Source: Pseudomonas sp. SCB32 (GTDB lineage: Bacteria; Pseudomonadota; Gammaproteobacteria; Pseudomonadales; Pseudomonadaceae). Taken from it: DNA of 64,000 nucleotides. The stretch is taken from positions 4,898,001-4,962,000 of the forward strand of contig NZ_CP045118.1 in NCBI RefSeq assembly GCF_009189165.1. Direction: 5' to 3'. The position numbers and the translations under genes are program-made. The notes below the pieces were generated by a model, which saw nothing but the letters and a program-made list of their open reading frames with translations, made no database searches and had not been told where the DNA came from. The stretch's first letter is position 1; each line of letters opens with the position of its first letter. Shown in pieces: positions 62,396-64,000 of this stretch.

Positions 62396-64000
62396 ATGGC
62401 GTCAGTGGGCGAGTTCGACTACATCATCGTTGGCAGCGGATCGGCCGGATCGGTGCTCGCCGACCGACTCTCCAGCGACGGGGCGTCGGTGCTGGTGCTG
62501 GAAGCGGGCGGCAGCGACCGGCGCTTCTGGATCAAGGTGCCGATCGGCTACGGCCGGACCTTCTACGACGAGCGGGTCAACTGGAAGTACAGCACCGAGC
62601 CCGATCCGGCCACCAAGGAGCGCCGCAGCTACTGGCCGCGCGGCCGGGTGATCGGCGGCTCCAGCTCGATCAACGCGATGGTCTATTGCCGTGGCCTGCC
62701 GGTGGACTTCGACGGTTGGCGCCAGCTCGGCAACCTTGGCTGGGGCTGGAGCGACGTGCTGCCCTACTACGAGCGCAGCGAGCGGCGTGTCGACGCCCAG
62801 GGCAACGCCCAGCCCGGCGGCCCCTTGTACGTGTCCGATGTCAGCGAGGAACTGCATCCGCTACGCGAACACTTCTTCGCCGCCGCCCGCGAACTCGGCC
62901 TGCCCTTCACCTCGGACTTCAACGGGGCCAATCCCGAGGGCGTGGGCAGCTACCAGATCAATACCCACGCCGGCATGCGCTGCTCCGCCGCCGACGCCTT
63001 CCTGCGCCCGGCCCTGCGCCGCAGCAACGTGCGGCTGATCACCCAGGCGCTGGCGCGGCGGGTGCTGTTCGACGGGCACAGGGCGATGGGCATCGAGTTC
63101 GAGCGCAACGGCGAACTGCTCCAGGCACGCGCCCGTCGCGAGGTGATCCTCAGCGCCGGGGCGATCAACTCCCCGCAACTGCTCCAACTGTCCGGCGTCG
63201 GCCCCGCCGAGCTGCTGCAGCGCCTCGGCATCCCGGTGGTGCTCGACCAGCCACTGGTGGGCGGACAACTGCAGGACCACCTGGGCATCAACTACTTCTA
63301 CCGCTCCACCGAGCCGACCCTGAACAACCAACTGGCGCCGCTGCACGGCAAGCTGCTCGCCGGCATGCGCTACCTGCTGACCCGTCGCGGACCGCTGAGC
63401 GTCAGCGTCAACCAGTCCGGCGGCTTCGTCCGCGCCGACGAGCACAGTGGCGCGCCGGACATGCAGCTGTATTTCAACCCGGTCACCTACTCGACGGCAC
63501 CCGAAGGCAAGCGTCCGCTGATGAGCCCCGATCCGTTCCCCGGCTTCATCATTTCCTTTCAGCCCTGCCGCCCGCTGAGCCGGGGACGCATCGACATCCG
63601 CTCGGCGAACCCACGGGAAACCCCGGTGATCCGTCCCAACTACCTGAGCGAGGAAGAGGACATCCGTGGCGTGATCGCCGGCGGCCGCCTGATCCAGCGC
63701 CTGATGCGCACCCAGGCGCTGCGCCGGCTGGCCAAGGAAGCCATGCCGCCGGACCTCGACGGGATGGACGATGCGCAGATCCTCGACGACTTCCGCGAGC
63801 GCTGCGGCTCGGTCTTCCACCCTGTCGGCACCTGCGGCATGGGCACCGACGCGCACCGTTCGGTGGTCGACACCCGCTTGCGCGTCCACGGCCTGCAAGG
63901 GCTGCGCGTGGTCGATGCGTCGATCTTCCCCACCATCACCTCCGGCAACACCAACGCCCCTACCATCATGGTGGCGCAGAAGGCCGCGGACCTGATCCTG
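62396..64000 (+). CDS. GMC-family FAD oxidoreductase, choline dehydrogenase-like (3' end beyond the window)
   Basis: 535 codons seen, open to the last base; full-length members are about 530-560 residues, so only a few are missing. Start MASVGEFDYIIVGSGSAGSV with the FAD motif GSGSAG (about 13-18) and GGRS-type loop GRVIGGSSSINAMVY (about 84-98). GMC signature 2 is GAINSPQLLQLSGVGP, and the active-site His and Asn are in FHPVGTCGMG and SGNTNAPTIM. GMC enzymes oxidise alcohols to aldehydes with FAD. GGGAGG lies seven bases before the ATG. Substrate unknown; no betaine genes adjacent. Confidence 0.9.
   Translation, partial: MASVGEFDYIIVGSGSAGSVLADRLSSDGASVLVLEAGGSDRRFWIKVPIGYGRTFYDERVNWKYSTEPDPATKERRSYWPRGRVIGGSSSINAMVYCRGLPVDFDGWRQLGNLGWGWSDVLPYYERSERRVDAQGNAQPGGPLYVSDVSEELHPLREHFFAAARELGLPFTSDFNGANPEGVGSYQINTHAGMRCSAADAFLRPALRRSNVRLITQALARRVLFDGHRAMGIEFERNGELLQARARREVILSAGAINSPQLLQLSGVGPAELLQRLGIPVVLDQPLVGGQLQDHLGINYFYRSTEPTLNNQLAPLHGKLLAGMRYLLTRRGPLSVSVNQSGGFVRADEHSGAPDMQLYFNPVTYSTAPEGKRPLMSPDPFPGFIISFQPCRPLSRGRIDIRSANPRETPVIRPNYLSEEEDIRGVIAGGRLIQRLMRTQALRRLAKEAMPPDLDGMDDAQILDDFRERCGSVFHPVGTCGMGTDAHRSVVDTRLRVHGLQGLRVVDASIFPTITSGNTNAPTIMVAQKAADLIL

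Overview
The window is a GC-rich, densely coded chromosomal segment of a Pseudomonas, most probably from the P. aeruginosa group in the wide sense (P. nitroreducens, P. citronellolis or P. knackmussii type). This rests on family recognition, codon use and dispersed GTAGGAGCGGGC-type repeats. The stretch from leucine dehydrogenase to FolX (about 37.8-52.0 kb) has the gene order I recall from P. aeruginosa PAO1 around PA3418-PA3439; that recall was not checked. No rRNA, tRNA, CRISPR array, transposase or prophage module is visible.

Layout. 0-2.2 kb: tail of a sugar-nucleotide enzyme, an isolated BRO-N gene and a repeat-rich non-coding block. 2.2-8.1 kb: envelope and housekeeping genes (GH3 hydrolase, SDR, HAD hydrolase) ending in a SulP transporter broken by a 2-nt frameshift. 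8.1-14.1 kb: an AaeXAB-like aromatic-acid efflux operon with its own outer-membrane lipoprotein and a divergent LysR. 14.4-18.1 kb: 2-hydroxyacid dehydrogenase, hydrolase, EamA exporter and AraC regulator. 18.1-18.9 kb: second repeat block. 18.9-24.4 kb: siderophore uptake (DUF3649, PepSY and DUF3325 proteins, and a TonB receptor with a signalling domain). 24.5-31.0 kb: MocR/EamA pair, SNF2 helicase and an ECF sigma/FecR pair. 31.3-37.7 kb: hydroxybutyrate dehydrogenase, two YceK-like lipoproteins, an ABC-2/HlyD exporter, PsiE and a LexA-controlled yebG. 37.8-52.8 kb: conserved metabolic block (Leu dehydrogenase, GlpD/PuuB-like oxidase plus cupin, crotonase, SDR, aldolase, LrgAB, folM-folE-folX). 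52.9-61.3 kb: an accessory catabolic cluster (amino-acid ABC transporter, deacetylase, aminotransferase, CoA-transferase, thiolase). 61.3-64 kb: a LysR and a truncated GMC oxidoreductase.

Two things stand out. First, two non-coding blocks (1.31-2.05 and 18.17-18.91 kb) are inverted copies of one composite repeat. It contains four copies of an element whose stems are conserved in shape while their sequence changes on both sides, which suggests a structured RNA or DNA element. Second, the 52.9-61.3 kb cluster reads as a complete route for an acetamido-beta-amino acid such as N6-acetyl-beta-lysine: uptake, transamination, CoA activation, thiolysis and deacetylation. A 27-nt operator-like sequence lies upstream of both of its transcription units.
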